Shown: piece after piece, positions 43,090 through 55,008 of the stretch
Position numbering within the stretch: the first letter of the stretch is position 1
Layout: each line of letters starts with the position of its first letter
Assembly: GCA_033085395.1 (NCBI GenBank)
Contig: JANQBS010000058.1
Location: forward strand, 124,001-188,000
Source of the DNA: Xanthoparmelia taractica
Taxonomy: Eukaryota; Ascomycota; Lecanoromycetes; Lecanorales; Parmeliaceae
DNA length: 64,000 nucleotides
Reading direction: 5' to 3'
Made by a program: the position numbers and the translations under genes
The notes under the pieces: model-generated
The model's input: the letters and a program-made list of their open reading frames with translations, nothing else
What the model was told of the DNA's origin: nothing
Database searches by the model: none

Positions 43090-43927
43090 TGCTGCTCTGA
43101 TTTCTTATACCTTCGTCTGGAAGTGGCACTCAGTGAGGTTCAAGAACGTGTAGCAAAGAGGAGAAGGAGGAGGGCACGCGCCGGCGAGGTTCTCTGACAA
43201 CATTAGCGATTGTGTGAGGAAGGATTGAGAGAAGGTACAGTCCCCGGAGGAGTTCATGCAGCCTCTTTGCTTTTTTCGGTACAAAGCACTGCCTTGCCTT
43301 GGTTGCCAGACGCAAATTGAAGGACGAGATGCCGTAGGTGAAGACAGGGTCTTTGAGTAAGCCACCAGAGGCAACTGGGATGAGGAAGAACCATAATGAC
43401 CGCCATAAAACGCGCTGGAGTGTTACGATGTCCGGCGACTTTGTCGTAAAAGCAGGTTTCACGAAATCAGAATGATGGCGTATGTGTTGTATCGGTCGAG
43501 TGAGACCATTGAAAGGGAATCCGCGTGGTAAGGCTGTCCGATATGTTCGAAGCCCTTGAGTTCTCGCGCTTCTTCTTTCTGGGTGAGGGTTGTTGTCTTG
43601 CCCTCTGAAGCTATCAATCCAGCGGGTAATGTTTCCCCAGTTATTGCTGTATGATATGAAGTTTTTTTTGCTTCCACTATCCCCCTGGTACGGCCAAATC
43701 TGCATGCTCTTCATCCTTGCGACCAGAACATGCGTTCTTTTCCGCCGCCAGCATTCCTGCCGCCGAATATCGCTCAAAGGTGGACTCGCTACGAGCACTC
43801 TGTAACTGTTGAGTAGCCTTTCGTCATCAAGATATTACATTATGTGAAGGCATTTTATTTTGTCTGGGTTGGTGCCGAATATTTGTTATGGTGCAATATA
43901 ATTAATATTAGAAGCCTTTTCTTCAAA

Positions 43928-44310
43928 TTGGGCAGTGGTCTAGTGGTTATCACTTTCTCAAAATAAACACGCTAACACAAATACTCCAGTTTCACACGAC
44001 AAAACTCGACTAGTAACGACACATCTGGGATCGAGGCCCACACGACCACTTTGGGGTCGGTTGGGGCCCCAATCGACCCCAGAGACCCGAACCCGACAAA
44101 CCCGATTTGTGAGCCCGAGGCTTTGTGGAAGCATTTCGAAGCTGCGAAACTAGACTAGAAGGTTACCAGTGCGATTCCAAAACTGGTCGTTTGCTACTAC
44201 GTTACGATAAAAGTAGCTGGGTTTGCTAGTTTCCCTACGATGGATTATATATACGCGCAACTACGACACCGAACGAGTAAGTACAAATTTCATTCAAGAC
44301 CACTGCCCAA
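43928..44310. mobile_element. TIR-bounded 383-bp module with tRNA-Val-like boxes
   Basis: The ends TTGGGCAGTGGTCT and AGACCACTGCCCAA are exact inverses. Just inside the left end is TGGTCTAGTGGTTATCAC, identical in style to the D-arm/A-box of eukaryotic tRNA-Val. About 92 bp later GGATCGAGGCC resembles a B box, with a 4-bp T-stem (TGGG/CCCA) and a trailing CACGACC like the tRNA-Val 3' acceptor strand. The 5' acceptor strand does not pair, so it is not a working tRNA. I could not find a clean target duplication. It could be a MITE, a tRNA-derived SINE head or chance overlap. Confidence 0.5.
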
Positions 44311-45367
44311 ATTTTTTTTTTTCAATATTTTTTATGGGGGGGCTTTTTGGTGTGCAGTGAGTGATAAAGCATCTCTCTACACAGAAATCGTTTTGCTTTG
44401 AACAGGCGGTACGCTCTAATGGCGGCGAGGAGTTTCTGCCTCTAAAAGTCCCAAGGATGCATATGGAGGGCCTATATATAACACATTTCACACCAGCGCT
44501 TTTTCCTCGGGCGTGCGGGTGTGCATCCTAACGCGGCTCTTCAGCTTCTTCTATTTTGATGTCAGAGGCACCTGCAACATGTAATTTGCACTGGCTGTAG
44601 TGAGGCTACAGATTCCTTTCTCTTACTGCAAATTAGCAAGATTGAGGTTTCAGATATTTTTTTTTGGCTACTGCTACCGCTACCCCTACCGCTCCAGCCA
44701 AAAAAAAAACCTCGGCAAGCTTGCTGCATCATCTGCGCAAAGTCATGGCCCATTGCATCCTACTTGCCTACCTGCCTACTTACCTAACTACGTACCTACC
44801 TACGTATCATTCCACAAACGCTCAGTCGACGCTAGCCGCTCAGAGACTCACTTTTTTCTTTTTCTTTTTTTTTTTTTTTTTTTTTTTTTTCACATATCCT
44901 TGGCTCTTCGAAACTTGGTAGTTGACTTGACTGGACTGACTGACTGATTGAGTATTTTGAAATTTGTGTACATGGGGTGAGTCGGGAAGGGGAATTTGGG
45001 GATGGGTTGATTTTGGTGAGGGTGAGGGTGTGGGTGAAGGTATATGTGAGGGGAAGTATGTGAGGGGGCGGGTATGGAAGGGGGTGTTTGGTGTGAAGTC
45101 TTGAAAGTGGGGTTTGGGACATTGTGAGATGAGGTTGACGCTCAATGATGGTGGTTATTTTCAGCCAAGAATTTCGTTGCTGGGTGTTGAGAAGGATTCG
45201 CTCCTAATTATGATTAAGTGGGAAATGCTACTCTAACTCTATGCCATCACGCCTCAAAGATCGCACACCATGCCCCTTACCCTCCCCCCCATCCCTCCCA
45301 TCCCCCCCCATTACAACCAACTACTGCAAAACCCCCCCCCTCCTCCCAATCCCAATAACCCCATCAC
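44311..45367. other. Low-complexity intergenic region
   Basis: Contains poly-T runs (44311-44323 and about 44862-44890), a CTAC/CCTA microsatellite (44765-44806), a hairpin with 9-nt T/A arms (44645-44713), a GTGAGG-rich stretch near 45015-45075 and C-tracts at 45280-45370. No coding sequence is supported; frames here are simple-sequence artefacts. Confidence 0.7.
44645..44713. repeat. Imperfect inverted repeat with T/A-tract arms
   Basis: GAGGTT...TTTTTTTTTGGCT (left) faces AGCCAAAAAAAAACCTC (right) across a 26-nt loop rich in CTAC/CTACCG. Confidence 0.65.
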
Positions 45368-46347
45368 TCACCCCCCCCTCAGCGCCATCCGACCGATCCT
45401 AACCAAATCATCATTCGCCAGCGGGTCCTTCTCGAACCCATGAACAACCTCATGCAGCATCGCGGCCGATATCTCCGACACGTTCACATTCGGCAACGAC
45501 ATCGCGTACTTCATCACCGTCGCGAACGCCGTCTTCAGATACTGGCCCGGCGCCGTGATCATGCCTGGTTTCGCGACACAGGCTTCCATGGCGCCTTTGT
45601 GCTTCGCCGCAAAGGCGAGGACTTGGTTTTCTGTCTCGCCCTGTGGGGAAGATTGGACGGTGATGTCAGCTTTTGCTGATGGTTATCGCGTCACACGATT
45701 TAATAACCACAAGGGAAGCGGGGAGGGGAGGTCGGAGTCGGTTACTTACGCGCATCAAACAGTACTGCGCCATCCAGCTCGGTTTCTTGCTCTGGTCGCG
45801 CTCCGAGGCGCTGCCGCTCATGTAGAGGAAGCGGAATGGTGGCTTGCCGCCGTCGCTGTGCGCTTTGAAGACGGCGTCTAGGCCCGCGAGCGTGTAGTCG
45901 TGGCATACGCGGCGTACTTGGGCGAAATCGAGCTGGCGGGATTTGCTTGGTGTGATTGCGACGGTCCTGTTGGGGGGGGGGGCTATTAGCTTGAATTGGA
46001 CGGAATGATTGATGGTTTGAGTTTATTCGACTGGTTGATCAGGGCTACGGATGAGGGTCGAGCACGTGAAAATGGTCAAGGGGGGACATGAAGAACGAGT
46101 TATACACGTACCAGATGCAGGCGTCGGCGCCTGCGAGCTGCTTGATCACGTCATCGGGATAGCTGCCGTAGTTTTCGAGAACGACGCTGTGGAGCTTGGA
46201 TGGGTCGGCGTTGGGGCCGAGGTTTGAGGGTGGTGATACGGGACGGCGGGCGATTGCGAGTACGGAGGTGATTTTGGGTAGACTTAGGCTTTGACGGATG
46301 AGTTCGGTGGCGACGAAGCCGGTTGCGCCGGCGATGATGAGCTTCAT
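45368..46347 (-). CDS. NAD(P)-binding Rossmann-fold protein (atypical SDR / NmrA-like)
   Basis: Three exons (46347..46112, 45966..45750, 45640..45368) give 726 nt, 241 aa. The N-terminus MKLIIAGATGFVATELIRQS holds the dinucleotide-binding GxxGxxA motif, followed by an IARRP segment that may discriminate NADP. The middle (RFLYMSGSASERDQSKKPSW) contains the usual strand and Ser of this group, and the C-terminal half includes KPGMITAPGQYL and an Ala/Met-rich helix. It lacks the full YxxxK pair of classical short-chain dehydrogenases, fitting the HTATIP2/NmrA-like class. The substrate is unknown. All splice phases agree. Confidence 0.82.
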
Positions 46348-47110
46348 CGCTTTTGAGCTGTTGATGGGATGGGGTTTAAATACATTTGGGAAAAAGGAAC
46401 CTCGATATTTGAACCTTAGTCATGACGTCGCGGCTGAAAGATTCCCGGGGATATGCAAATTCCTGGGGAAATGCAATGTCCGATAAGTCCGACCACCACA
46501 CAAAACTTAGGGGTCGAGGGTAGGGTCATTCACCGGAATTGCATGAATTCGACTATTGTCTATCTTTGCTCGGTTCGAGATAATATCTCTTAAAGGCTTA
46601 GAAAGCGCAATACACCTCGTATTATCTATCTTTCTCAATCTTTTCTTAAGTGGTGCGAAAGATAAAGATTCCATTTCCCAGGGGAATGCATATCTCCGGG
46701 AACACGTTGTATCTTCTTAGCGCCGCGGTATCCCATGAAAGCGCGCAACTAAGGTACGATAAGCGATATCGATTGGTTGGCATCTTCTGCTTCTGCCCCA
46801 CAAGAAGATACCTTTCATCGTGCCGTACCTTACATTATACTTTACCCTTTTCTCCCCGGTAGGTCCCGCCTTTGGTTCCCGCCGGTCATTCATTACCTTG
46901 GCGTGTACAAGTACTCTACAGTGTTATGTATTTTAAAAATGTTTCAAATTGTAGATCATCCCAACTTCTAAGTGTCCTGGATCACAAGTTATTACAGCGT
47001 GGGCTTTCATAGTGGGCCTGGGGAGAAAGGTCCCCAACAGAGGAGGGCAGCAGCCGAAGCATTGATTAAAGTTGATGGGTTATCTAATCCAGAATGAGTC
47101 AAATGACTCA
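46348..47110. other. Intergenic region
   Basis: 763 bp between the Rossmann-protein start and the 3' end of the second MFS gene. It holds the former's promoter. No other feature is seen. Confidence 0.4.
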
Positions 47111-49037
47111 CTAGCCATTCGACGATGATTTCTGTACCTCATTATCCGTCCCATATTGACTCCGTTTCCTCAGGGCTGGACCATAGTACCTCAGAAGGAT
47201 AGGCGCGGGGATCCCAATGAATATTGCAATGAGTGCAAGGAGGGTGTTCCCCCAGCCAAAACCGAGATTGCTATATCTAGTTGGGTGCATTAGTGAAGAA
47301 ATGTAGATAGTCACCTGCCTGATGAAGGCAGATGAAGCTTGCCTAAGACCAAAGGCAGCAGGCAGCAGGAAACTTACAAAGAAGGGGCAGCTAGAGGCAA
47401 AGCAAAAGCTACAATGCTTCTCAAGACGATTATGGCCGCCATGGCGCTTGCTGCGTACTTTTGGTATGTATCAATGATGTATCCCATGACGCAAAGTATT
47501 TCCAGAACGGTACCGGCCCCAAAAATGGCTGCGCCCATGTTCCTGCCAATGAAAGTCAGCATTCAAGAGCATTTTGCTTTTGGGGTTTTCGTGGGTGAAA
47601 TCTTGCAGTCTCGTGTCATGCATAAGTACAGACGAACGACCATGATAGGTATAATGTCAAAGATGGATAAGCACTCACGGCATGATCCAGTGTATGCTGG
47701 ACCTCGCACTCCATCCGTACCATAATAATCCTACCGGTACCACCAAAGCCCCTAGGATGAGAACAGGAAGACGAAATTCAGGACGACCCTGCCTGCCGTT
47801 TCCCTCACACAGCTTCTTGTAATACCTATCGGCGAGGCGTGTTCCAAGTTGTGAGGCTATGCCCATTCCGACAAACAGTGAGACGTAATTGAGGGAGCCA
47901 ATGGAGACTGTTTCCCCGTAATAATTCGTCCACACAGTCGGGAAGGTGGCAATGAGGAGATAAAGGATACCGTAGAGGTATGCACAATACATGCTCCAGA
48001 CTTGTACGATAGGTTGGGTTCCAAGCAATTTGAAGGGCCTGATGAGACTGGTGCGCAGTAGCTGTGAAAGGGACACGTCGTCATGTTGAGTGTACAAATT
48101 TGGATTTCCGGTTCTCTTTCGTGACCGTTTGCATTTCCTTTGAAGCAGAACAGGGGCGTAGGTTTCACGGAAAAACGGGAAGCCGAAGACTTGTACCACG
48201 CCGCCGGCAATTGACACAACGTAGAGGCACCATGGCCACGATGTGTATTGGACCAAAAAACCACCTGCGATAGGGCCTATAGCAACTCCAAAAAGAGGTG
48301 CAAGGGTGTAGACTGCAATAGCCTGGCCTCTTTCGTGAGGTCGGAATAGATCGGCATTAATTCCACTTCCAATCTACAGCGCCGATGTTACCAATTAGAA
48401 AGTTGCCAGCCACGTTCATTACGCAGCAAGTCAATAAAGACTTACAGCAAAGGGACCTGCTCCGCCCAAGCCGGCGAGAAAACGGAAGACGATTAGTTGG
48501 TTCTGGGTTTTCGCAGCACCACACAAGGTATTAAAAATAAGGTAAAAGAGATTTGTTAACTGGAGGACTAATGATCGCCCAAAGACCTCGGAGAGGGGAG
48601 CCGTGAGAAGAGGTATTACCGCAGTGCCTAACAGGGAGACTGACAGAGATAAGATGCCAAGGAGGTTGGATTGCATGTGGAGGTCTTGCTGAATAGCAGC
48701 CAATGCTGGAGCCATAGTGGCCGAACTCATTGAGAATAGGAAATTGAACAACGACATTGGAAGAAGCGTCGTCCATTTTCGAGTTGGCCAGTTCTTGGGA
48801 TTCTCTGGATCTTCGGGTCCGTCCCATGTCACCTGTTGTGTTTAAGTCATGTATTAGTTCGACTAGGACAAGTAAACAATGTCTCTCGTCTGGCTCCAAA
48901 AGATCAATGCTTGCCAGATTAGGGTCGGATGGAGACGCGACTGCAGCAACGCTTGGCGCCGGCTGAGAAGGTTGAACAGGACTCGAGTTGCCATCTGATG
49001 CTTTCTCCGTGGTTACCATATTTCCGGCCATGGTCAT
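47111..49037 (-). CDS. MFS multidrug transporter (DHA1 type)
   Basis: A 12-helix proton antiporter family at the plasma membrane. Five exons (49037..48870, 48832..48446, 48373..47679, 47542..47378, 47276..47111) give 1581 nt, 526 aa. After a Ser/Pro-rich cytosolic start comes TWDGPEDPENPKNWPTRKW, the standard lead-in of fungal DHA1 pumps. Then: MSSATMAPALAAIQQDL, a LTAPLSEVFGRS motif A region, FRFLAGLGGAGPFAIGSGIN, PLFGVAIGPIAGGF (motif C) and a central loop with FRETYAPVLLQRK. Intron 1 would be only 37 nt (gtcctagtcg..acaacag) if the frame is to hold, so that junction is the weak point. The substrate cannot be predicted. No nearby biosynthetic core gene remains. Confidence 0.85.
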
Positions 49038-49534
49038 CCGATGAGAATCCGGAAATAGATAGACAAGGATCGGGTTAATGTTCTCAGTCAGGAGAGTCAA
49101 AAGTACTGAATGAATGGAGACTTCGACGAAATGAGCGGTATGCGGCTTCGAACGCTGGAAGACGAGCCCGTTAGTCCCGCAGTGAAGGGCTATGTAAGTA
49201 GATTTATTCCCCAAAAAGAACGGAATGAAAGAGAGAGGTACGAAGGAGAAGTTGCTAATTGATCCTCCATTGCTTATAAATATCTCTACTATTGACCTTA
49301 CCTGTTAAAGCACACACCCCCACGCTATACCAAAAATGGAATTTAATGAGAGTGCGAAACCTACACATTTCGTTTTCTAATCAATTCATGACTTTAAAAA
49401 AGGTTCCAATAGGAGAAAGTTCAGTCTACAAGTTGTTCTTCCCAATAATAAAAACAACTGCACGAGCGGAAATTTGAGTCGAAGATTCTTTATTTGTGAG
49501 TTCTGCGGCTTTGCATCTTGTCTGGATAAGGAGC
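49038..49534. promoter_or_regulatory. Upstream region of the DHA1 transporter
   Basis: 497 bp. A minus-strand frame continues upstream of the chosen start but lacks family resemblance. No defined site. Confidence 0.35.
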
Positions 49535-50134
49535 CTACTCCATTCGAAGGGATTCCGTCGTCGCTTGAAGAGCTGGACCTAGTTCAAGTGGCTGATTGTC
49601 TTTGTGGATTGAGGAACCTCCACCGCTTGGACCCCTGTGGTGCATGAGATACTCCCATCTCCCGAGAAGCCACAGCCACTGAGCAGCATCATGCAAGAAA
49701 GGAGTCTCTGCATACAAATGACAAGAAAGCCCCATCCCATCAAGGGCCACAGTATATCGAAGGCCCCCAATTGCAAGCGAAGCCTCATTTGATAGCCTCC
49801 GCCTATAGATACCAAGGTCAACAGCAATTTTTGGAACAGATTGCAGAGGCGTTTCGCAGCGACTACGCTCGAAGACGACATCGAGGTCTCGGATGTTTGG
49901 TTTGTCAGTTGATACTCGCCGAGCACCCGGATGTCTGAGTCGCTGCAGGTGCAGACCTCGGATCCTGTCTTTGTTGGAGTTCAATTTGAGAGAGATGACA
50001 CCGGCGAGGGTATCCGAAACGAATCCGTAAAGATGATAGCTGCTGCAGGTGGGACCCTTCAATCTTGATTCAAGTAATGTCGTATAGACTATCGCGGATC
50101 GTTTAGTCGTTCCATCGGAGAGGAAGAGCGCCAT
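49535..50134 (-). CDS. Hypothetical protein
   Basis: A 199-codon frame with an ATG start (MALFLSDGTTKRSAIVY). I do not recognise it. The C-terminal half contains RLSNEASLAIGGLRYTVALD and a Trp-rich segment (AAQWLWLLGRWEYL); the end is polar. There is no signal peptide. Overlapping frames on the same strand just upstream (50103-50504) also look partly coding, so this may be one exon of a larger or decayed gene. It lies downstream of the rhodopsin-domain gene on the same strand. Confidence 0.35.
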   Translation of the reverse strand: MALFLSDGTTKRSAIVYTTLLESRLKGPTCSSYHLYGFVSDTLAGVISLKLNSNKDRIRGLHLQRLRHPGARRVSTDKPNIRDLDVVFERSRCETPLQSVPKIAVDLGIYRRRLSNEASLAIGGLRYTVALDGMGLSCHLYAETPFLHDAAQWLWLLGRWEYLMHHRGPSGGGSSIHKDNQPLELGPALQATTESLRME

Positions 50135-50519
50135 TTGTCTTGGAGAAGACTTGTCCTAGACGATACATACTAATCAATATTGGTGATAGGCATGGCCTGA
50201 CGCATGGCAAGGTCAAAAGATCTGGGCTTAGCAATGAGAGCCTCACAATTACTAGGAGGGCTCTAATCTCAGTATCAGTAGCCGAAGGCGCAGACAAGCC
50301 TGTCATAAATGCAAATCTGGCAGAACGAGGCAACCTTATGAACTTCTTGTAATTGCCCCCCACTACCCTCTTTCCTTTTCCGAAAATTAGTACTGAATCC
50401 TGGGTGGGTAGAAGAGACAAGTGGAGGCATAAGGCAATGGAACAGCCACAACCCCATGGCAGAAACCGTCCACTGCCCAGAAATTGCTCCTTGCGCCATA
50501 TCATTCATCCCAGCCATCG

Positions 50520-51962
50520 CTACTTTTGTGTCAATTGCACAGTCACGTCAGTGCGCACCTCGATGCTTTCTAAAGCCCATCGGCTTCCTGTCTGCATTTC
50601 GATGTCTCTGTCGTTGTGATTATTCGGTTCCCCAGAACTTGTGCTAGCGATTCCATGCGATTGCTTTATGCCAGAAAACCCATATGCTTCATCAGGTAGT
50701 GGCACGAAGTTTTGCCGACTTTCACTCGAACTTATGGGCTGTCCATGCATTTGAATCATTGCTGAGGACTGACTTCGTGTCCAAGATGGACCGAATGCTG
50801 CGCCTCTGGAGCGCCGTACAGAGGGGTCTGGCTCGCCGTAAAGTATGAGTGATAGAATTGGTCCAAGAGATGGTAGACAAGCTGTAAAGCTATTTAGTCT
50901 CGGCGTCTGTAGAAATCTCTTGGTTACCGTACCGGCAACAATTGTCATATTGCTCTCAGCAATACTCCAACTACCGAAATTGACGAAGCTATAATTCAGA
51001 TCCTTGGAACTGAGTTGAAGTCTTGGGAACAGGATCGTAAGACGAACAAGTGAAATCACAGAAACACTGGCTCTGTGTTAGATGACGGAGCTGTGAGATC
51101 TTGCCTTGTAGGAAGCTAATGACTTACAACCCACCAAGCATGAATGTACCAGTCAGTGCTATCTTCTGCAAAGCCGTTGTGTGTAAACGCCAGATGTATG
51201 GAACTGGCAGTGCAAGAAGCGCAAGATTCGTTGTGATGTTGGGTACCGAAGTGCCGAGAAAGAGGTGCTGGTTGTTGACGCACTTCGCATGCAGGTTGTG
51301 GTTCCAAAATCCTGGGACCGGAACACATTGAAATACGGTAACCAGTATCTTGCGATGTACTGTTCAGCGAAGCGCTAATCAGAGTACAGTAGTCGACCTA
51401 CAACAGCGATCTCCCAGCATGCCGTAATAGCTCCCAGTATATAGCATGGGATACGAATCGAGTTTCTGAAAAGCCTCCAATAGAATAACAAAATTGAAAG
51501 TTTGACAAGGCCGATGACTATAAAATAGAGAATTTCCTCTGTGAAAATGTTTTTGGCGAAGGTGGTCAGGGAATCCGCTGGGAGAACTTGGTAGTGATGC
51601 CCAAAACCTTGATGGAGCCCTATGACATCCTTTCTTAGCATTCTTAAAAGAATCCATGAAAAAGTCTCAGGCGGTCTTACACGTCATTGCGTTAGCGAAG
51701 AATCCTGTTGCAATCAGCTATTAGGGAGGTTAGCGTCAGGAAATTGATTGAACCTGTGTTCCCAATCTTAGAACATTACCAGTGCCCCAGCTACAGCCCA
51801 ATCATCCACCCAGAGTTCGGTTTTCATGAGCTTTCTCGCCCAGAATCGCAACGCTACAGCTGCCACAGCAAGGACATAGCTGGTTATGGCGGCTGCATAG
51901 AACTGGGGGGCTTTGCTCTCATGAATATCGACGCCCCGAGCACTTAGGGAAGTGGGTGACAT
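50520..51962 (-). CDS. Rhodopsin-domain (SAT4 family) integral membrane protein
   Basis: Six exons (51962..51780, 51717..51683, 51642..51402, 51348..51128, 51072..50933, 50881..50520) sum to 1182 nt, 393 aa, all in phase. Seven-helix layout: AAAITSYVLAVAAVALRFWARKL, DDWAVAGAL, ILYFIVIGLVKLSILLFYWRLF, CYILGAITACWEIAV, FQCVPVPGFW with a conserved Cys, NITTNLALLALPVPYIW, VSVISLVRLTILF and a last helix, then a long Ser-rich cytosolic tail. This order is that of the fungal SAT4/PTH11-related family, whose members are mostly uncharacterised and some act as surface receptors. Exon 2 is 35 nt. The first ATG of the conserved frame is used. Confidence 0.85.
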
Positions 51963-54900
51963 TGCAAAACAAGGGAGGGTTTGGATATAGGCTTGAATAT
52001 TGGGTCGGAGGACAAGCGTGGAGGAAAAGAAAGGGTGGACATGATTAAAGAAAAGCCCTTTCGAATTCGACTGCAAGCTCACGGCACGCACATAGAGCAT
52101 GCAAATAAGATTGCTACGCTGACTTCAAAGAATCCATCCGTGTCCCGGATAAGAATTCTTCGAAGACATGGTGGGTACAGAAAATGCGTTAACAATCCGG
52201 CGATGATTCCCATTCTGTTGCATCAATCAAGTACAAAGGATCCGCAACATGACCGAAAAAAGCAATTGAGATGTCGCTGTGTAACTCTGGGATGAGTCGC
52301 CGAGGCAGGCTGCAGACGCGCGCAGGAAGCTACATCAAAATCGGCGAAGGCTTATGAAGCGCACGAAGCAAAGCGTGAGTTCGGCAATAGGCTTTCGGTA
52401 GCAGGAGCCGGTAGTCACACTCCGTATGCAAGGTATCATCACCGTCTTGATGTTTAGACAATGCTGAAGCGAGTTACAGGCAAGAGATGCGAAGATCGGC
52501 GCGGGGCATGCCGTGTAGGCCGAGGTCCCCAGAAAGGGGCGTAGTGTAGAGTAGTATGTCGACTGCGATAGCCTTTGATTGCTCGCTACCGAGGACTAAT
52601 CGAAGTCGCACAAATGAGAAATGAATGCGTCGATGTATGCATACCTGGAGAGTGCAACAATTTGAGGGGAAAAAGTCGTCACCCACTGCCTTCCGTTGCT
52701 GACATGCTTTGTACTGTGCCAGAGCAAAGAGCTAGTGGCTGACATTTGATAATGGAGCCTGATGCACAAGTATTATCGTAAGCTGAAAGCTGAAAGCGGC
52801 TCGATGCAGAACAGATGTGCCATCAACTGATCTGCTTGCTCGATCATTGACCGCTGATACGTGCGTATGTTGCCGCTAAGCTAACATGCATGCTACAGAC
52901 GTTGCATCGGCTACTAATCCTTTGACTTCCCTATCTCTTACCTTCCTTTTTTGCTCAGCAATTCTCTATTGTTGTGATGAGCGACCGGATTTTTTCCCCA
53001 ATCGCTTTGTGATTTCTATACTCAAACGTCCTGAGTCTATCCACATGAGGAGACTCAAATATAATTGGATGCCGATCGAACTGCTTGCCATTGGTGCAGG
53101 GCCCCTCCTCTTCATCGTTGACATTGCCACTCACAATACAGTTTCGTGAACGCCGATTGCTGGGAAAAGTTTATCTTTGTCAGCATCGTACGAGTACCAG
53201 TTGTGGTTACCTTACGCTTCCGCTCCATCTCTTAATCTCTCCGTACTGACCCTTACCCTGAGCCGAAGTTCAAACAATGACACGCGTATCTTTCACTCAA
53301 CGGACTTTTGTCGAGATTGAGGTCAAGTTTTTGTCAGATGATAACCGACCAGTCCCACTCCGTACTCTAGACCAGAATGCCAAGTCGTACATATCAAGTA
53401 TCAACGCCTTATGTCAAACCGTGGTAAGTGTTAGAAGTCCACAACCACAGACATCTGACCGCGCACGTAGACATATTGATAGCTATAGCTGGTGTTGTGG
53501 CTTTCGTACTACCACAATTTGGAGATGACCTATCCCTGCAATATCTTGCTGGCTTATGGATCGAGACGTTAGCTGTTATGGTACGTTAATGGCAGAGGAG
53601 AGAGCCCAAGGCCTCTGGTATGTTACGCACAGTCGTGGTCGTGGCCTCGGCTGGAGGTAACATCGCATATATGCGATCAAACTTAAGCCGCCCAGCTGTG
53701 GGACTGAGGTTACGGTTATTCATAGCTAACAATAAGTGGACCTATCGCCAACAGTAACACCATTTCTGAAATGGCCGAAGTTGGGCCTTAGAAATCCACA
53801 ACGGCGGTGGTCACTGAAGGCAGCAAAATGAAAGTCAAGCACATTAGGGAAGGAAGAATATGCAAAACGTGGGGATAATAGTGGCCCACTGAACTGGCTT
53901 AATTCGCATGTGAAAACAAGCCGAGACCATGTGCATCCGAATTCTCAGAACTCCACGCCTAGAGTCGAGGCTGCTTGTCTGTTGATCACAGAAAGCGCAA
54001 GGCATCAACATGTGGCATTGGGATTTACCTGACACAACGGACGAACTGCCTGAGGAGACTCACTCACACTGTCTATACTTATGAGTCGAACCATTGCATA
54101 CTAAAGTAGGTAATATATTCCTCTATCAACACTCCGTTATCACCGCGTCTTGGGGATTCATGTCATGCTAGGAGAATGGTCACAACTTCATAAGGCTACT
54201 ATGGCGTTGCGCTGTAGCAAGCTGGACCCGGCCAGAGAATCTGTGGACCATGCCAAGAGAAAAGTGAGCCTGAGGTAGGTACCTATTTCAACGGCAAAGA
54301 GGAGAATAAACCTACTGCAATCATAGTCAAGGCGACAAACCCCATTGACACATATCATAGTGTATTATACAGCAATTGGCAGCAAAGACAGGACCAACAG
54401 CCTTTTACAACGAGCAATGCCCATAGCCTGATCGGAGTGAGGCTGACTTCTACCTAGCAGCGGTAGTGCACCACCGAACAAAGCGCAGCCTTGTCGGAAT
54501 TGTGCCACTAAAACCTCAAGCGAGGCTGTGCAGATGCTCACAGGACCAATGAGAAGTCACGACACGCGATCCATGCCGATGCACGCGGACTTGTGTACGA
54601 CTGAGAAAGCCGAAGGCATCTATCCATGAACCCTTGGCGAGGGGGTCAATGCAGAGAGTAAGCCACAATTCGAAAACATGTATAGTTTGACGTGTGGATG
54701 CCTCTCATCCTATGCCATGGTTGGACAGAAATCGCAACATGCAATGCGCCATTTCAGTAGTGTGGCTACCTAAGACCGGGCTGTGAGGCTGCCACAGAGC
54801 GTAAGGGAACCTGATAGTATGGCAGTGCTTTTCCCCATGACCTCACCCCAACTTGCCTTGCCGTTTGTTGCAAGAGATTCTCAAAGTTCGACAAGTGCAT

Positions 54901-55008
54901 ACTTTCTGCTTCCTCTATCGCCTTAATTGAAGCAGCGACGAAATTGCTGTTGAGCAGCAGTCCATCACAAGCTTAGCTACTCACACTTTTGCATCCAAGG
55001 TAGTGAGG
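51963..55008. other. 3 kb region without a supported gene
   Basis: Scattered frames below 110 codons, e.g. 52886-53149 and 53277-53528, show no family motif, repeat or splice-consistent extension. I looked for tRNA boxes, terminal repeats and CRISPR-like arrays and found none. It may hold decayed sequence or noncoding RNA that cannot be recognised by eye. Confidence 0.35.

Noticed and set aside
43130..43798. 222-codon minus-strand frame
   Set aside because: Basic, low-information composition, no family resemblance, poor initiation context; overlaps other weak frames.
44600..45145. Frames with poly-Phe or poly-Lys runs
   Set aside because: Translations of a poly-T/poly-A tract and microsatellites.
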